From Myxococcales bacterium (GTDB lineage Bacteria > Myxococcota_A > Bradymonadia > UBA7976 > UBA1532): a stretch of DNA of 64,000 bases. The stretch is from NCBI GenBank assembly GCA_020633435.1, contig JACKDP010000013.1:1-64000 (forward strand). The letters are read 5' to 3'. The translations under genes were made by a program, and so were the position numbers. The notes under the pieces are model-generated. The model saw only the letters and a list, made by a program, of their open reading frames with translations, did no database searches and was not told where the DNA came from. Position 1 is the stretch's first letter. Every line of letters starts with the position of its first letter. Below, in pieces: positions 1-9,430 of this stretch.

Positions 1-116
1 CGCTCGCCGCGGGAGGGACCCTCGGGGCGCGGGGCGCCGCCGCGCGGGGCACCCCCGCCGTCGCCGGCGGGCTTCTCGCCCTCGCCGCCGCCTCCGCGGC
101 CGCTACGCCTTGCCAC
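1..116 (-). CDS. Possible 5' end of an unidentified gene downstream of cinA (partial)
   Basis: A GTG at 116-114 opens a frame that overlaps the last 14 bases of cinA and stays open to the window edge. The visible product is about 38 residues, basic and Gly/Pro-rich, beginning MARRSGRGGGGEGE. No domain can be recognised. Overlapping starts are usual in this genome, which supports translational coupling to cinA, but in DNA this GC-rich an open frame of this length is weak evidence. It may equally be untranslated. Confidence 0.22.
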   Translation of the reverse strand, partial: MARRSGRGGGGEGEKPAGDGGGAPRGGAPRPEGPSRGE

Positions 117-1311
117 CCATCACCTCCCGGCGGACGCCATCCAGCGCGAAGGCGACGGCATACCGCCGCACGAGGCTGCGGTCACCCCGAAAGTGCCGCG
201 TCTCCGTCCGCACCTGCCCCGGCGCGGGGCCGGCGAAGCCGAAGCACACGGTGCCGACGGGCCGCTCGGGCGATCCGCCGCCCGGCCCGGCTACCCCGGT
301 GATGGAGACCGCCACGTCCACGCCGAGCGCGCGCTGCGCCCCGAGGGCCATGGCCGCCGCGCAGGGCTCGCTGACCGCCCCGTGGGCGCGCAGCACCGCC
401 TCGGGCACCCCCAGGACGTCCATCTTCACGCTGTTGGCGTACGAGACGACGCTGCCGAAGAAGACCGCCGAGGCCCCGGGGACGTCCGTCAGCGCCGCCC
501 CCACCAGGCCCCCGGTGCAGCTCTCGGCCGTGCCCAGGCTGAGCCCGGCGCGCTGGCAGGCCGCCAGCGCCGCGGTGGCCACGTCGGCCTCCTCGATGGC
601 CACCGGCCCGAACAGCCGCCGCACGGCCGCCTCGGCCACCGCCACCGCCGCCTCGGGCCCGCGCAGCTTGAGCTCCACCTCGGTGTCGAGCGCGCGCCAG
701 CCCACCGCCACCTCGGGGGGCAGGCTGATGGTCGCGAGCTTCTCCTCGGCCGTGGACTCGCCGATGAGCACCAGGCGCACGCTGCGCCGCACCACGCCAG
801 GCGTCGGCGTGCCGAGGGCGGGCAGCACATGGCGCTCCAGGTGCCACGCCATCTCGCGGGGCACGCCCGGCACGCAGAAGACCTGGCACCCCCCGACGGT
901 GAGCGCGACCCCCGGGGCCGTCCCCACCTCGCTGTACAGCAGGCGGCCGCCCACCGGCCGGCGGGCCTGGCGGCGGTTGCGGGGCGGCACCGGCCGGTCG
1001 CCGTAGCGGGCGAGGATGTGCCCCCAGGCCACCTCGTCGTGCTCGAAGTCGACGCCGGCCACCGCCGCCAGGGCGTCCACGGTGAGGTCGTCGTCCGTGG
1101 GGCCGAGGCCCCCGGACGTGATGCACACCGACGCGCGGGCGGTGATGGCGCGCAGGGCGGCCTCGAGCTCGGCCCGATCGTCGCGCACCGCCGTCACCCG
1201 CTCGACCCGGTAGCCCAGCGCGTCGAGCTGGCGCTCGATGTGGCCGGCGTTGGTGTCGACGATGGTGCCGTCCAGCACCTCGTCCCCGGTGGTCAAGAGC
1301 TCGATGCGCAT
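103..1311 (-). CDS. cinA: CinA family nicotinamide-nucleotide amidohydrolase
   Basis: The 402-residue product has the two-domain CinA layout. Residues 1 to about 170 form a MoaB/MogA-like (COG1058) domain starting MRIELLTTGDEVLDG, with the glycine-rich stretch ITSGGLGPTDDDLT. Residues from about 250 to the end form the PncC-type amidase domain with TAESCTGGLVGAAL and SITGVAGPGGGSPERPVG. The family deamidates nicotinamide mononucleotide to nicotinate mononucleotide in the pyridine-nucleotide salvage cycle, and the N-terminal domain can act as an ADP-ribose pyrophosphatase. Length is normal for full-length CinA. The ATG at 1311 was chosen because the conserved domain starts exactly there; upstream in-frame codons encode low-complexity sequence. 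It diverges from the kinase gene at 1575. Confidence 0.93.
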   Translation of the reverse strand: MRIELLTTGDEVLDGTIVDTNAGHIERQLDALGYRVERVTAVRDDRAELEAALRAITARASVCITSGGLGPTDDDLTVDALAAVAGVDFEHDEVAWGHILARYGDRPVPPRNRRQARRPVGGRLLYSEVGTAPGVALTVGGCQVFCVPGVPREMAWHLERHVLPALGTPTPGVVRRSVRLVLIGESTAEEKLATISLPPEVAVGWRALDTEVELKLRGPEAAVAVAEAAVRRLFGPVAIEEADVATAALAACQRAGLSLGTAESCTGGLVGAALTDVPGASAVFFGSVVSYANSVKMDVLGVPEAVLRAHGAVSEPCAAAMALGAQRALGVDVAVSITGVAGPGGGSPERPVGTVCFGFAGPAPGQVRTETRHFRGDRSLVRRYAVAFALDGVRREVMGGKA

Positions 1312-1481
1312 GGCGCCCTCCGGTGCGTCGGCGCGCACCTCCTCCGCCGGGGTCGCCCACGGGCACGCTCCCAGCGTCGGCGGAGCCTTCCATTCCCCTG
1401 TACAAACGTCAAGTGGTTTCCGCGATTTTCGCGCCAGGCCTCGCCTCGCGGGGGCCGATGTCGGCCCAGGTCGGGCGATGG

Positions 1482-1511
1482 GTGACAACAGACGCGCTGG
1501 CGCCGTAGGAT
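1482..1511 (+). promoter_or_regulatory. Candidate sigma70-type promoter for the kinase gene
   Basis: GTGACA at 1482-1487 and TAGGAT at 1506-1511 are separated by 18 bases, a fair match to TTGACA-N17-TATAAT. Transcription would begin near 1518, about 57 bases before the ATG at 1575. It lies in the 263-base divergent intergenic region between cinA and the kinase, which holds no other gene. Found by eye only. Confidence 0.3.
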
Positions 1512-1574
1512 GCGGGCCGACGATTCCCTTGGATGACCCGGGCTCGCCGCCCCGGTTCCGGCAAAGAGGCGCGC

Positions 1575-4278
1575 ATGGAGTTTCCCCAGCGATTCGGCAA
1601 GTACACGCTGCTGAAGCGCATCGCCACCGGCGGCATGGCCGACATCTTCCTCGCCCACATGCGCTCGCTGCAGGGGTTCGAGAAGGAGGTCGTGGTCAAG
1701 CGGCTGCGGCCGGAGCACGCGGCCAACCCGGATCTCGTCGGCATGTTCCTCGACGAGGCCCGCACCGCCGCCAACCTGACCCACGCGAACGTGGCCCAGA
1801 TCTTCGACCTCGGCGGCGACGCCGAGGCCGGCCACTTCATCGCCATGGAGTTCGTCCGCGGCGTCGACCTGCGCCGGGTGTGCGAGCAGGGCATCGCCGA
1901 GAGCAACTACCTGCCGCTGCACCACGCCGTCCGCATCATGGCCGACGTCTGCGACGCCCTCGCCTACGCCCATGGCGAGGTGAGCGCCGGGGGGACGCCC
2001 CTCAAGGTCGTCCACCGCGACGTCTCGCCCACGAACATCCTGGTCTCGTACGACGGCGCCGTGAAGCTCATCGACTTCGGCATCGCCAAGGCCCGCACCC
2101 AGTCGACCCTCACCAAGGTGGGGCAGATCAAGGGGAAGTTCGGGTACATGGCGCCGGAGCAGTGCCTCGGCATGGACGTCGACGCCCGCACGGACATCTT
2201 CGCCGTGGGCATCAACCTGTACGAGGTGACGCTGGGCCGCCGCCTCTTCCGGGGCGAGACCGAGGTCGAGACGCTCGAGCAGATCGAGGCCTGCGAGATC
2301 GAGCCGCCCCGCAGCGTGAACCCGCGCTACCCCGAGGCCCTCGAGCGCATCGTGATGCGCGCCCTCGCCCGGGACCCGGCCGAGCGCTACCAGGACGCCC
2401 GCCAGATGCAGATGGCGCTGGAGGAGTTCCTGGTGGGCGCGGGCCTGCGCTCCACCTCGGGCATGCTGGCCGCCTACATGCGCCGCATCTTCCGCGAGCA
2501 GATCGCCGTGGAGAACGAGGAGCTCAACGAGCTGCGCGGCCAGGCGCGGTCGCTGCCGCCGGCGGCGGTGGCCCCCGTCAGCACGTCGCTGCCCCCCGGC
2601 CCCCTGACGGCCTCGCAGCCGCCGCTGGGGGCGCGGGCCCCGGCCCTGTCGGCCCCGCCGAAGCAGATCTCCATGCCGGCCGCGTCGGCGCCGGCCCCGG
2701 CCGTGTCGGCGCCGGCCCCGCGGTGTCGGCCCCCGCGCCCGCCGCCTCGGCGCCGAGCCATCGGCCCCCGCGCCCGCCGCGGCGCCGAGGAGCCCACGCC
2801 GGCCCCGCAGGCCGCGCCGGCCGCTCAGGCGACCCCGGCCCCGCAGGCCGCCACCCCAGCCCCTGCAGCCCGGCCCGGTCACCCCGGCCCCCGCCGCCCA
2901 GCCGGCCCCGCGCGAGATCATCGCCCCGCCCTCCCGGCGCCCGGACGCCGCGGCCTCGGTGGTGGTCGATCCCTCGCTGACGTCCCCCGGCCTGCGCGCC
3001 GAGGCCGCCACCCCGGCCCCGGCCGCGAGCGGCGCCGCCCCGCTGATGAACCCCTGGAGCACCTTCACCGCTCCGCCCCCTCGCACCGCGACGCGCACCC
3101 GCCCCTCCTTCGAGGGCGCGGGCTTCCAGCCGCCGCCGGAGGTCACCGTGGACGACGACGATCTGCGCATCCGCTCGCCGCGCAACTTCCTCACGCCCAT
3201 CCTGATCCTGCTCGTCATCGCCGGCGGGGGCTACGGCCTCTACACCGTGATGATGCGCGACTCGAGCAGCGACAAGACGCGCGGCAACCCCAACATGGAG
3301 GTCGCCCCGCCGCGCCTGCAGGACCTCGCCCAGGTCGACGCGGGCGCCCCGCGGCCGCCGCCGGCCAAGGCCATGCTGCGCATCGAGACGACGCCGCCGG
3401 GGGCCGTGGCCCTGGTCAACGGGGCCTTCGCCGGCGTCACCCCCACGGCCTACCAGACGTTCGCCGATCAGGCCGCCACCGTCCGCCTGCTGCTGGAGGG
3501 CCACCAGCCCGTCGAGCAGCAGCTCCTCGTGAGCGGCGCCGAGGCCGCGGTGAACGTCACGCTCGAGCCGGGCGCCGTCGCCACCGGCACGCTCGATCTG
3601 GCCAGCACCCCCGACGCCGCCGAGGTCTACCTGAACGGCCAGGCCGTCGGCACGACGCCCATGAAGCTGGAGAAGCTGCCCGCCGGCTTCATGCACACCC
3701 TGCGGCTGCGGCGCTCGGGCTTCTACGACCACACCGTCCTGGCGGACGTGGAGGCCGAGAAGGAGAGCAAGCTGCACGTCCGCATGGCCCCGGCCGTGGG
3801 CGAGCGCGTCATGGCGACCGTCCTCGTCGAGACGAACCCCATCGGCGCCACGGTGACGCTGGTGGAGTCGGACGGCGAGAAGGCCCAGGGCCGCACCACC
3901 GCCCGGGACGGCGTGCTCGTCAACGCGCGCATCGACCACCCCCTGCACCTGCGCGCCAGCCTCGACCGCCACAGCCCGGCGCTGGCCAACCTGGACGTGA
4001 AGGACCCCGCCTACACCCTGTACCTGCGCCTCGCCCCGCCCGTCGTGCAGTACGGCGCGCTCAGCGTGGCGGGCACCAAGGGCCTGACGGTCTACGTGGG
4101 CCCCGAAGAGGTGGGGAAGACGCCCGTGAAGGACGCTCGCGTGAAGGCGGGCGAGCACGACCTGGTGATCGTCGACGAGGCCACTGGCAAGCGCTTCGAG
4201 GGCAAGATCACCATCGAGAAGGACAAGACGGCCAGCCGCAAGGCCACCAGCGCCGACGGCCGCGTCACCGTCGAGTAG
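1575..4278 (+). CDS. Ser/Thr protein kinase with membrane anchor and PEGA repeats; reading frame broken in the linker
   Basis: The ATG at 1575 opens a Hanks-type kinase domain: glycine loop around residues 17-22, VVKRL lysine at residue 42, HRDVSPTN at 147-154, DFGIAKA from 167 and APE at 193-195. HRDVSP is typical of myxobacterial kinases. After an Ala/Pro linker the coding frame changes several times between about 2720 and 2885 and settles in a different frame. That frame encodes a membrane helix (FLTPILILLVIAGGG, near 3190) and about 1 kb of PEGA-type beta repeats (IETTPPGAVALVNG, LASTPDAAEVYLNG) ending at 4278. Domain order kinase, TM, extracytoplasmic PEGA is a known bacterial sensor-kinase design. 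Both domains look intact, so the breaks in low-complexity DNA may be assembly errors. If real, only the kinase half would be made. The initiating frame stays open to 4331 with out-of-frame sequence. Confidence 0.85.
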
Positions 4279-4302
4279 TCGCCCTTTCCCCTTCGAAATC
4301 GG

Positions 4303-5724
4303 CTAGATGGACTCTCCGGGCGGGTGCTTGACCCCGGGCTCCGGCGGGGGCTCTGGCGCCGACCCCAGCAGCGCCGCGAGTTGACCGGCCGGCACCTCCA
4401 CCCGCACCGTCAGCGCGCCCGCCACGCCCCCCGCCACCAGCAGGATGGGCGGCCCCGGGGTGCCCAGCCCCCCGGCGTCTCCGAACGCGACCTTCAGGCG
4501 GGCGAGGTCCACCATCGCCACGCAGCAGGTGCCTGGCCCGGCCCGCCGCCACGCGTCGGCCAGGTCGCCGTCGGCCTGGATGCCGGTGTCCAGGTGCCCG
4601 GAGAGCAGGCCGGTGAGGAAGACGTCGCTGCCCGGCCCCAGCCCGAAGAAGCTCACCCCCGCCGAGGCCGCGTAGAGCCCCGGGACGTCGATGGGCAGCC
4701 GCCAGACGGGCTGGCTCGCGACCTCGAAGGCCTGCTCCATGCCCAGCTCCGCCAGCAGCGCCGCCAGCGCGGCCGGCTCCCGGGCCTGGACGGCCCCCAG
4801 CACCGAGGGCCCCTCCTCGTCCACCACGAGCCCGGCCATCAGCTCCCCGCCGAGGGCCCGCATCAGCCGCGCGCGCCAGTCCGCGGCCGGCGCCTCCGGG
4901 GGCTGGCGGTCAGCCACCCGCGCCACCTGGTCCAGCGTCGCCCAGGCCTCCGGGGGCAGGTGCAGCCCGATGAGGGCGTCGGCGCCCCGGGGTGCGTGGG
5001 CCAGCGCGCCCGCCGAGAGCGTCGGCACCGCCACGCCCGCCAGCGCCGAGCCGGGCACCGCCTTGACCTGCAGGCCGGCCTCCAGGCGGTCGGGGTGCAC
5101 CGTGACGTCCACCCGCAGCGCCGACACCTGCCGCGCCACGTCCCAGACGCGCGCGTCGAGCCACTGCTCCTCCGGCGAGGCGTCGGGCGACGCCCCCGGC
5201 GGCAGGGACCCCGCCACCCCCTCGCCGGGCCGGCTCTCCATCTCCACCAGCAGATCCACGTCGGCGCCGGGCAGGGTGCGCGCCGCCAGCCAGTCGGCGT
5301 GGGCGTCCACCCAGAGCGGGTGCGTCGTCACGACGATGCGATCGGCGCCCAGAGCCCGAAACGCCATCTCCCACTCCCCCGCCGGGCCGGCCTGCCAGGC
5401 CACCGGCCCCTCGCCGGGCAGCGTCGCGACGACCACGACGTCCGGCTCCGCGGCGAAGACCTCCGCCGTCCAGGCGCCGTCGAGCCGCGCGCCGGGCAGG
5501 ACGCCGGTGAGGCCCAGCCGGGCGAGCTGGCGCAGATCGACGGGGACGCCGAACCGGCCGCTCCAGTCGGAGAGGCGCGCGAGCGTCTCCCCGAGGCGGG
5601 GGGCCTGGGCGACGAGCACCCGGGGGGGACCGGGGGGAGGCGGCGTCGCGACGGGGGCGCCGCCACAGGCGAGCACCAGCGCGACGGGGGCGAGCCGCAG
5701 GGGCGGACGAAGGGACGACTGCAC
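4303..5724 (-). CDS. Exported lipoprotein of unknown function
   Basis: A GTG at 5724, preceded by GAGG at suitable spacing, opens a 473-residue product. It begins with a lipoprotein signal (VQSSLRPPLRLAPVALVLAC), so it should be anchored by the Cys of the LVLAC box. The mature part is an Ala/Leu-rich alpha/beta protein with no motif I recognise. Blocks such as LDARVWDVARQVSALRVD and LGGELMAGLVVDEEG recall exported proteins that compare large domains of similar layout, and the gene at 54765-56099 has a comparable overall build. It converges on the PEGA kinase with a 24-base gap and diverges from the glycosyltransferase at 5868. Function unknown. Confidence 0.72.
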   Translation of the reverse strand: MQSSLRPPLRLAPVALVLACGGAPVATPPPPGPPRVLVAQAPRLGETLARLSDWSGRFGVPVDLRQLARLGLTGVLPGARLDGAWTAEVFAAEPDVVVVATLPGEGPVAWQAGPAGEWEMAFRALGADRIVVTTHPLWVDAHADWLAARTLPGADVDLLVEMESRPGEGVAGSLPPGASPDASPEEQWLDARVWDVARQVSALRVDVTVHPDRLEAGLQVKAVPGSALAGVAVPTLSAGALAHAPRGADALIGLHLPPEAWATLDQVARVADRQPPEAPAADWRARLMRALGGELMAGLVVDEEGPSVLGAVQAREPAALAALLAELGMEQAFEVASQPVWRLPIDVPGLYAASAGVSFFGLGPGSDVFLTGLLSGHLDTGIQADGDLADAWRRAGPGTCCVAMVDLARLKVAFGDAGGLGTPGPPILLVAGGVAGALTVRVEVPAGQLAALLGSAPEPPPEPGVKHPPGESI

Positions 5725-5740
5725 GGCGCCTCGGTTCGGC

Positions 5741-5752
5741 TGGGAGCTCCCA
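5741..5752. promoter_or_regulatory. Perfect 12-bp palindrome in a divergent intergenic region
   Basis: TGGGAGCTCCCA is a perfect dyad lying 17 bases upstream of the GTG of the minus-strand lipoprotein and 116 bases upstream of the plus-strand glycosyltransferase. It could be an operator half-site pair or the stem of a small hairpin. It may also be chance in GC-rich DNA. Confidence 0.2.
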
Positions 5753-5867
5753 GCATAGCGCATCGGGCCCGGCCTTTGAGAGCCACCCCGCCCGCCCGCG
5801 CCGCCGGGGGGTTGGCGCCGCGTCCCGGAGCCGGGTATGGTCCGGCGGTTTTCAGCGCGGATCACCG

Positions 5868-8525
5868 ATGACCGACGACGCCACCCCCCCGCCGGCCGAC
5901 GCCGTGCCCCTGCCCACCGGCGGCCCCTCCGCCCGGCTGGAGTGCTGGGCGCTGTTCGGCATCGCGATTGTCTTCCTGGTGCTCCAGAGCCCCCTGCTCG
6001 GCATCTGGGAGCCCTGGGAGGCCGACGTCGCGGCCTCCGTGGACGCCCTGCGCGGCGGCGACTGGTTCAGCGTGCTGCAGCCCGACGGCGAGAAGACGCG
6101 GGCCGTCGCCGAGCTGCCCTATGGCTTCTGGCCGGCCGCCCTGCTGGCGGGCGTCCTCGGCACCGGCGAGCTCGCCCTGCGCCTGCCCGGTCTGCTGCTC
6201 ATGCTGCCCGTGGTCATGCTCGCCTTCACCACGACGCGCCGCACCCACGGCCGCTTCGCCGGCTGGGCCGCCGCCCTCGGGCTCCTCAGCCTCCCGCTCT
6301 TCGTCTTCCATGGCCGCCTCGCCTTCGGCACCGCCGTCGGCATGAACTTCTCGGCGCTGGCCGCCCTGGCCTTCCTGCGGGTCCATGGCGACGCCACCGC
6401 CGGCGCCTTCTGGCGGTGGCTCGGCTGGATCGCCCTCGCCGGGGCCGGCCTGTCGGCGGGCGTGCCCGGCATCCTCGGGCCCATCGGCGTCGTCCTGGCC
6501 CTCGCCGTCGTCTCTGCCCGCGATCCCGGCCTGGACCGCGCCCCCGGCTGGGCCCCGGCCGGCGGCGTCCTCTCCACCGGCTTCCTGCTGGTGCTCGTGG
6601 CCGCCATCGCCCTCATCGGCCTCGGCGAGGTGCGCTGGGGCGTGCGCGTCGCCCTCGGTGGCCTCGTCGCCCTGGCCGCCATCGCCCTCACCGGCCCCGA
6701 CGCCGCCACCCTGCGCCGCGCCGGCGTCGCCCGCCGCCTCTTCCCGCTCCCCGCCGTCGCCACGGCCGCGGCGGTCCTGGGCGCCGGCTGGTGGTTCGCG
6801 GTGTCGAACGCCCCCGAGGGGGTGTCCATCCGCGGCCTCCTGCTCTGGACGGACGGCCTCGGCGCCCCCCCCGGCCCCGCCAGCCGCCCCCACTTCGACC
6901 TCTTCGTGCACCAGATCGGCTTCGGCCTCTTCCCCCTCGGCGCCCTCGTGCCCCTGGCCTACGCCGACCTGCTGACCACCCCGGTCCGCGACGACGAGAC
7001 GCCGGCCGCCCGCGCCGTCGCCCCGGCCCTGACGCTGTGGTTCGCCCTCGGCTTCCTCGTCCCGGCCCTCGGCACCCCCATCAGCCACGCCGGCTTCTTC
7101 CTCGCGGCCCCGGCCGTGGCCATCGCCGTGGGCATCTGGTTCGCCCGCGTGCTGCGCTCGCCGCCCCAGCCGCTGCTCGTCGTCGTGGCCGTCGTCCTCC
7201 TCGCCCTCCTCGACAGCAACCTGAAGCACCAGACGCAGTCCCTGGCCGACGCGCTGGTGACGGGCACGGTCGACGCCTTCCCCCCGAAGCTGCCGCACTG
7301 GGGCTTCGCCCGCCTGCTGAACCTGGGCCTCCTGGGCGTCCTGCTCCTCTACCCCGGCGGCCTGCTGCGCTGGCTGCGCCCCGCCGTCCGCGCCGTCTTC
7401 TACCCGGTGCGCCCCGTCGGCCACCTGCACCCGGGCATCCTCTTCGTCGGCGCCGCCGTCGCCGGCGTGGCGCTCGGCCTGCCCGGCGTCGACGCCCTCA
7501 TCGCCCGGCCCTCCTGGGGCCGCCTCGTGGTCTCGGCCCGCTGGGTCATCGTGTTCGGCGCCGGCTTCGTCGTCGCCAGCGTGCTGGTCCGCCAGGCCTA
7601 CAACCTGCGCGTGCGCCGCCTGGCCGGCCACCGCGAGGGCGGCCTGCTGAGCGCCGCCGGCGCCCTCGAGGCCCTGCTGCGGCGCCCCTGGTCCCGCTGG
7701 GTCGCCCTCACCGGCGTCCTCTTCGCCTGGGGCGGCTTCCTGAACCTGGTGGTGGCCAAGACGCTCACCACCAACTTCAGCCAGAAGGACATCCTCGACC
7801 GCTACAAGGAGCTGGCCCAGCACGAGGAGCCCCTCTTCAAGTACCTGGTCGCCGACCGCAACAGCTCCTTCTACGCCGACCGCCTGGAGGCCCTCGACAC
7901 GCCGGCCTTCCGCGATCGCGCGAAGGACGACGCCCGCTTCTTCGCCATCGTGCCCCGCAAGGATCTCGCCCGAATCAACAATGAATTCCGGGGGATCACG
8001 GGGCGGACGGTGCCCGTGCTCGACGAGCGCGGCTACCGCTTCCTGCTCATCTCCAACCAGCTCGCCGAGGGCGAGGTGGACCAGAACCCCATCACCCGGG
8101 CGCTCCTCACGAGCCTGCCCGAGGGGGCCAACCCCACCTCCATCGTCTTCGACGATCAGATCGAGCTGGTGGGCTGGCAGCTCGAGCCCGCGACGCCGCA
8201 CCCGGGCTCCGAGCTGACGTTCAAGCTCTACTGGAAGGCGAAGAAGCGCATCGCCGGCCGCTGGAAGGTCTTCGTCCACCTCGACGCCCCCGGCCAGCGC
8301 ATCCACGGCGACCACGATCCCGTCGAGGGCCTCTTCCCGACCGACAACTGGAAGGTGGGCGACCTCGTCCAGGACGAGCACCGCGTGGTGGTCAAGCGCA
8401 CCATCTCCTCGGCGCGCTTCACCCTGTACGTCGGCCTCTACCGGGGCGACACCCGGATGCCCATCGTGTCCGGCGACAAGGACAACGAGAACCGCGCCCG
8501 CGTCGGCACGGTCAACGTGCGGTGA
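5868..8525 (+). CDS. GT-C type glycosyltransferase, integral membrane (PMT/ArnT-like)
   Basis: An 885-residue polytopic membrane protein. After a short cytoplasmic N-terminus, a first membrane helix is followed by IWEPWEADVA, the acidic first-loop motif expected in GT-C enzymes that use polyprenyl-phosphate sugars. About a dozen hydrophobic segments follow up to about residue 640. The last roughly 240 residues are soluble; their beta-rich part (IVFDDQIELVGWQLEP, FKLYWKAKKR, KVFVHLDAPGQ) resembles the tail domain seen on other membrane glycosyltransferases. The likely role is transfer of a lipid-linked sugar to a protein, lipid or glycan outside the membrane; donor and acceptor cannot be told. 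Its stop overlaps the GTG of the prepilin peptidase gene by four bases, so the two are probably co-translated. Confidence 0.75.
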   Translation: MTDDATPPPADAVPLPTGGPSARLECWALFGIAIVFLVLQSPLLGIWEPWEADVAASVDALRGGDWFSVLQPDGEKTRAVAELPYGFWPAALLAGVLGTGELALRLPGLLLMLPVVMLAFTTTRRTHGRFAGWAAALGLLSLPLFVFHGRLAFGTAVGMNFSALAALAFLRVHGDATAGAFWRWLGWIALAGAGLSAGVPGILGPIGVVLALAVVSARDPGLDRAPGWAPAGGVLSTGFLLVLVAAIALIGLGEVRWGVRVALGGLVALAAIALTGPDAATLRRAGVARRLFPLPAVATAAAVLGAGWWFAVSNAPEGVSIRGLLLWTDGLGAPPGPASRPHFDLFVHQIGFGLFPLGALVPLAYADLLTTPVRDDETPAARAVAPALTLWFALGFLVPALGTPISHAGFFLAAPAVAIAVGIWFARVLRSPPQPLLVVVAVVLLALLDSNLKHQTQSLADALVTGTVDAFPPKLPHWGFARLLNLGLLGVLLLYPGGLLRWLRPAVRAVFYPVRPVGHLHPGILFVGAAVAGVALGLPGVDALIARPSWGRLVVSARWVIVFGAGFVVASVLVRQAYNLRVRRLAGHREGGLLSAAGALEALLRRPWSRWVALTGVLFAWGGFLNLVVAKTLTTNFSQKDILDRYKELAQHEEPLFKYLVADRNSSFYADRLEALDTPAFRDRAKDDARFFAIVPRKDLARINNEFRGITGRTVPVLDERGYRFLLISNQLAEGEVDQNPITRALLTSLPEGANPTSIVFDDQIELVGWQLEPATPHPGSELTFKLYWKAKKRIAGRWKVFVHLDAPGQRIHGDHDPVEGLFPTDNWKVGDLVQDEHRVVVKRTISSARFTLYVGLYRGDTRMPIVSGDKDNENRARVGTVNVR

Positions 8526-9430
8526 GCACGGCGCCCTTCATCTTGCTGCAGGTCTTCGCCTTCCTCTGGGCGGCCTCCCTCGGCAGCTTCCTCAACGTCG
8601 TCATCTACCGCCTGCCCCTCGGCATGTCGCTCTCGCGGCCCGGCTCGCGCTGCAGCTCCTGCCTGACGCCCATCCGCTGGTTCGACAACGTGCCGGTGCT
8701 CTCGTGGTGGGTCCTGCGCGGCCGCTGCCGGGCCTGCGGCGCCCGGTTCAGCCCCCGCTACATGCTCATCGAGCTGGTCTGCGGCGTCCTCGGCCTGGCC
8801 CTCTGGCGCTCCACCGTCGACCCCCTCGATCCCGACACCTTCACCACCATGATGGCGCTGTGGATCTGGCTGCAGATCTTCGTGTTCAGCCTGGTGGCCA
8901 TCGCCTTCATCGACCTGGAGCACACCTTCATCCCCGAAGAGATCAGCATCCCGGTCATCATCCTGGGCCTCGCGGGCGGCTTCTTCATCCCGGGCCTCGA
9001 TCCCCTGCCCCAGGTCCTCGGCGCCCTCGTCGGCGGCGGCTTCCTGCTGGCGGTGACGGGCGTCGGCTGGCTCATCTACCGCCGGGAGGCCATGGGCCTG
9101 GGCGACGCCATGCTGCTGGCGCTCATCGGGGCGTTCCTCGGCGTCGCCGCGCTGCCCTTCGTGCTCGTCGCCGCGGCCTGCCAGGCCATGGTGGCGGTGA
9201 TCGTCGCCCGCCTCTACCAGCGCGCCACCGGCCGCAGCGCCGGCCTGACGCTCACGACCGAGGAGCTGGACGCCCGCTTCGGCGACACGGAGCGCCACGC
9301 CGATCTGGCGTCACACACCGTCATCCCCTTCGGGCCCTTCCTCGCCCTCGGCGCCCTGGAGGCCCTCTTCTTCGGCCACGACCTCATCTGGCGCCTGGCC
9401 GACGCCCTGGTGGCCCTCGTCGTCGCCTGA
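8522..9430 (+). CDS. pilD: Prepilin leader peptidase / N-methyltransferase (A24 family)
   Basis: The 302-residue product has every hallmark of PilD. The N-terminal membrane helix carries GSFLNVVIYRLP. Two CxxC pairs (Cys44/Cys47 and Cys69/Cys72) form the zinc-binding loop of the methyltransferase half. The two catalytic aspartates of the GxGD protease half are Asp131 in FIDLEHTFIPEE and Asp195 in MGLGDAMLL. It cleaves type IV prepilin or pseudopilin leaders at the inner membrane and methylates the new N-terminus. Start is the GTG at 8522, overlapping the glycosyltransferase stop (GTGA). No pilin or secretion genes lie nearby. The last 120 bases overlap, tail to tail, the histidine kinase on the other strand. 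Confidence 0.93.
   Translation: MSTAPFILLQVFAFLWAASLGSFLNVVIYRLPLGMSLSRPGSRCSSCLTPIRWFDNVPVLSWWVLRGRCRACGARFSPRYMLIELVCGVLGLALWRSTVDPLDPDTFTTMMALWIWLQIFVFSLVAIAFIDLEHTFIPEEISIPVIILGLAGGFFIPGLDPLPQVLGALVGGGFLLAVTGVGWLIYRREAMGLGDAMLLALIGAFLGVAALPFVLVAAACQAMVAVIVARLYQRATGRSAGLTLTTEELDARFGDTERHADLASHTVIPFGPFLALGALEALFFGHDLIWRLADALVALVVA

Noticed and set aside
1415..1434. GG-N10-GC pattern resembling a sigma54 promoter upstream of cinA
   Set aside because: Only the minimal dinucleotides match; in DNA this GC-rich such a spacing is expected by chance.
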